This document shows positions 4,703 through 6,105 of a DNA stretch of 6,105 nucleotides, in pieces. The DNA comes from an uncultured Eubacteriales bacterium (GTDB taxonomy: Bacteria > Bacillota > Clostridia > Oscillospirales > Oscillospiraceae). The translations under genes were made by a program, and so were the position numbers. Below the pieces are notes generated by a model that was given only the letters and a program-made list of their open reading frames with translations, made no database searches and was not told the DNA's origin. The first letter of the stretch is position 1. Each line of letters starts with the position of its first letter. The stretch is from the NCBI GenBank assembly GCA_958427375.1, contig CAUABY010000133.1, positions 1 to 6,105 of the forward strand, given 5' to 3'.

Positions 4703-6085
4703 TTAAATGTGCAGAATAAGTCTTGCCACGAAGATATAGATAAGCAGTGACACAGCGTCGGTTAGCGTTGATATGAGCGGGTTTGCCATGACCGCGGGGT
4801 CAACACCGATTTTTTCAGCTAAGATAGGCAGCGTGCAGCCTACAACCTTGGCGAACATCACTATGAACACCACCGAGATGCTGACAGCCGCCGCCACGGT
4901 GATTGTGATGCTGGAGTTGTGAAGCAGCATCCCGTCAAGCAGCAGCATCTTTATAAAATTGACTACTGCCAGCGAAAGCCCGCAGAGTATGGACACGCGC
5001 CACTCCTTCCACATCACGCGCAGCGCGTCCCGCGGCTCGGTGTCGCCGATGGACAGGCTTCGGATAACGGCGGTTGAGGCCTGCGCGCCGGAGTTGCCGC
5101 CGGTGCCCATCAGCATCGGGATGAAAGCGACGAGCACGGGCACAACGGCCAGCGCCTCTTCAAAGCTTGTGAGTATCATGCTCGTAAAGGTCGCGGAGAG
5201 CATCAAAAACATCAGCCATGGGATGCGGTTTTTCCACATTTCTACAACGCTTGTGCGGGAGTAGGGCTTGTCGGACGGTGTCATACCGGCCATGATTTCA
5301 AAGTCCTCAGTGGCTTCCTGCTCCATAACGTCAATTATATCGTCAACCGTAACAATGCCGACGAGGCGTCCTTCCTTGTCCACAACGGGCATCGTCATCA
5401 GGTCGTAGTCGGAGAACTTTTCTGATACGCTCTCCTGGTCCTCGGTCGTTGAGGCGAAGATGACGTTTGTATCCATCAAGTCCTCAATGATGGTGTTGTC
5501 GTCATTGAGCAGCAGATCCTTGACGGTGACTATGCCCTCAAGCTTGCGGTCGGCGGAGATGACAAAGCAGACGTAAATCGTCTCCTTATCCTCGCCTATG
5601 CGCCGTATCCGCGCGAGCGATTCTTTAACGCTCATGTATTTTTTCAAATCAATGAATTCTGAGGTCATGATGCTGCCCGCGGAATTTTCGGGGTAACGGA
5701 GGTACTGGTTAATGAGGTTTCGCGTGGCGGGTGTGGCGGTGCGCATGGCGCGCTTCACAACGTTTGCCGGCAGCTCCTCCATCATGTCAACCGCGTCGTC
5801 AACATACAGCTCTTCCATAATCGCGGACAGCTCAGAGTCCGTGATGGAGTTGATTATCTTCTCCTGCTCAGGCGCTTCAAAGTTTGCAAAGACCTGCGCG
5901 GCCGTCTCTTTTTTAAGCAATCGAAAGACCATGGGCATCCGGTTGTCATCAAGCTCAGAGAGGAATTCAGCCACGTCGAATTCGTTCATTTCCTCCATGC
6001 GCCGCTGAAGCTGCTTCATTTCGCGGTTGTCCAGCAGCTCAGTCAGCTCGTCGGTGCGTTTTTCCTGAATGGCGTCAAAATCCAT
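4703..6085 (-). CDS. mgtE: Magnesium transporter MgtE
   Basis: A 460-residue Mg2+ channel/transporter of the MgtE/SLC41 family in the inner membrane, working as a dimer. In order: the MgtE N domain (about 28-130, helical repeats such as LSELDDN and MMEELPAN), then two CBS domains (about 138-200 and 203-256, with LEGIVTVKDLL and LVGIVTVDDII). A connecting plug helix (about 255-275, MEQEATEDFE) follows, then a five-helix membrane domain (about 289-460). The pore signature PMLMGTGGNSGAQ (323-335) and DPAVMANPL followed by TLTDA (429-444) are intact. D429 corresponds to the conserved Asp of the selectivity site. N and CBS domains act as cytosolic Mg2+ sensors that close the pore when Mg2+ is plentiful. 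The ATG at 6085 has AAAGGA 8 nt upstream. The same frame also has an ATG at 6103, giving 466 residues, but its upstream region is cut by the window edge. Stop is TAA. Confidence 0.95.
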   Translation of the reverse strand: MDFDAIQEKRTDELTELLDNREMKQLQRRMEEMNEFDVAEFLSELDDNRMPMVFRLLKKETAAQVFANFEAPEQEKIINSITDSELSAIMEELYVDDAVDMMEELPANVVKRAMRTATPATRNLINQYLRYPENSAGSIMTSEFIDLKKYMSVKESLARIRRIGEDKETIYVCFVISADRKLEGIVTVKDLLLNDDNTIIEDLMDTNVIFASTTEDQESVSEKFSDYDLMTMPVVDKEGRLVGIVTVDDIIDVMEQEATEDFEIMAGMTPSDKPYSRTSVVEMWKNRIPWLMFLMLSATFTSMILTSFEEALAVVPVLVAFIPMLMGTGGNSGAQASTAVIRSLSIGDTEPRDALRVMWKEWRVSILCGLSLAVVNFIKMLLLDGMLLHNSSITITVAAAVSISVVFIVMFAKVVGCTLPILAEKIGVDPAVMANPLISTLTDAVSLLIYIFVARLILHI

Positions 6086-6093
6086 GACGTCTA

Positions 6094-6099
6094 TCCTTT
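6094..6099 (-). promoter_or_regulatory. Shine-Dalgarno AAAGGA supporting the mgtE start at 6085
   Basis: AAAGGA on the minus strand is 8 nt before ATG at 6085. It lies inside the reading frame if translation began at the ATG at 6103, so it favours the shorter product starting MDFDAIQEK. Confidence 0.7.
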
Positions 6100-6105
6100 C
6101 CATAT

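Noticed and set aside
61..6085. A defence or mobile-element island
   Set aside because: Although DUF1643, Nudix and MBL genes sometimes occur in phages or accessory regions, no integrase, transposase, nuclease, repeat array or composition break is visible. Gene style is uniform along the window.

Overview
This window reads as ordinary chromosomal DNA from a Gram-positive, anaerobic Firmicute, most likely a Clostridia/Oscillospirales-type bacterium. The grounds are moderately GC-rich genes with AT-rich gaps, strong GGAGG-type ribosome binding sites, and proteins that resemble clostridial versions: an MgtE with the MEQEATEDFE linker, a Nudix protein with GGHADG, and an isochorismatase-fold hydrolase with CTDICV. 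The taxonomic placement is inference. I see no rRNA, tRNA, CRISPR array, insertion sequence, integrase or phage gene.

All eight supported genes lie on the minus strand, so transcription runs from the right edge to the left edge. In that order they are: MgtE magnesium transporter (4703-6085, start probably 18 nt inside the longest frame); a 43-nt AT-rich gap with a possible promoter; AEC-family permease (3724-4659); DUF1643 protein (3091-3711); Nit2-like omega-amidase (2273-3094); Nudix hydrolase (1716-2276); metallo-beta-lactamase-fold hydrolase of the AHL-lactonase type (838-1695); nicotinamidase-like cysteine hydrolase (296-817, start corrected); and a 76-residue two-helix membrane protein (61-291). 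A 45-nt hairpin at 1-45 follows and probably terminates transcription.

From the permease to the small membrane protein the spacings are +12, -4, -4, +20, +20 and +4 nt, which is typical of one polycistronic message with translational coupling. mgtE sits 43 nt upstream and may belong to the same transcript or precede a separate promoter. The seven-gene part combines one organic-anion-type permease, four small-molecule hydrolases of unrelated folds, one uncharacterised DUF1643 protein and a tiny membrane protein. Two readings fit: a salvage or metabolite-repair module (omega-amidase acting on 2-oxo-acid amides, nicotinamidase and Nudix acting on NAD-related compounds), or a small catabolic pathway with its own transporter. 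The sequence does not decide between them. Nothing here is plainly a new defence or mobile system. The best leads are the conserved-looking hydrolase cluster itself, the His-to-Asp change in the metal motif of the lactonase-like enzyme, and the unknown roles of the DUF1643 and small membrane proteins.
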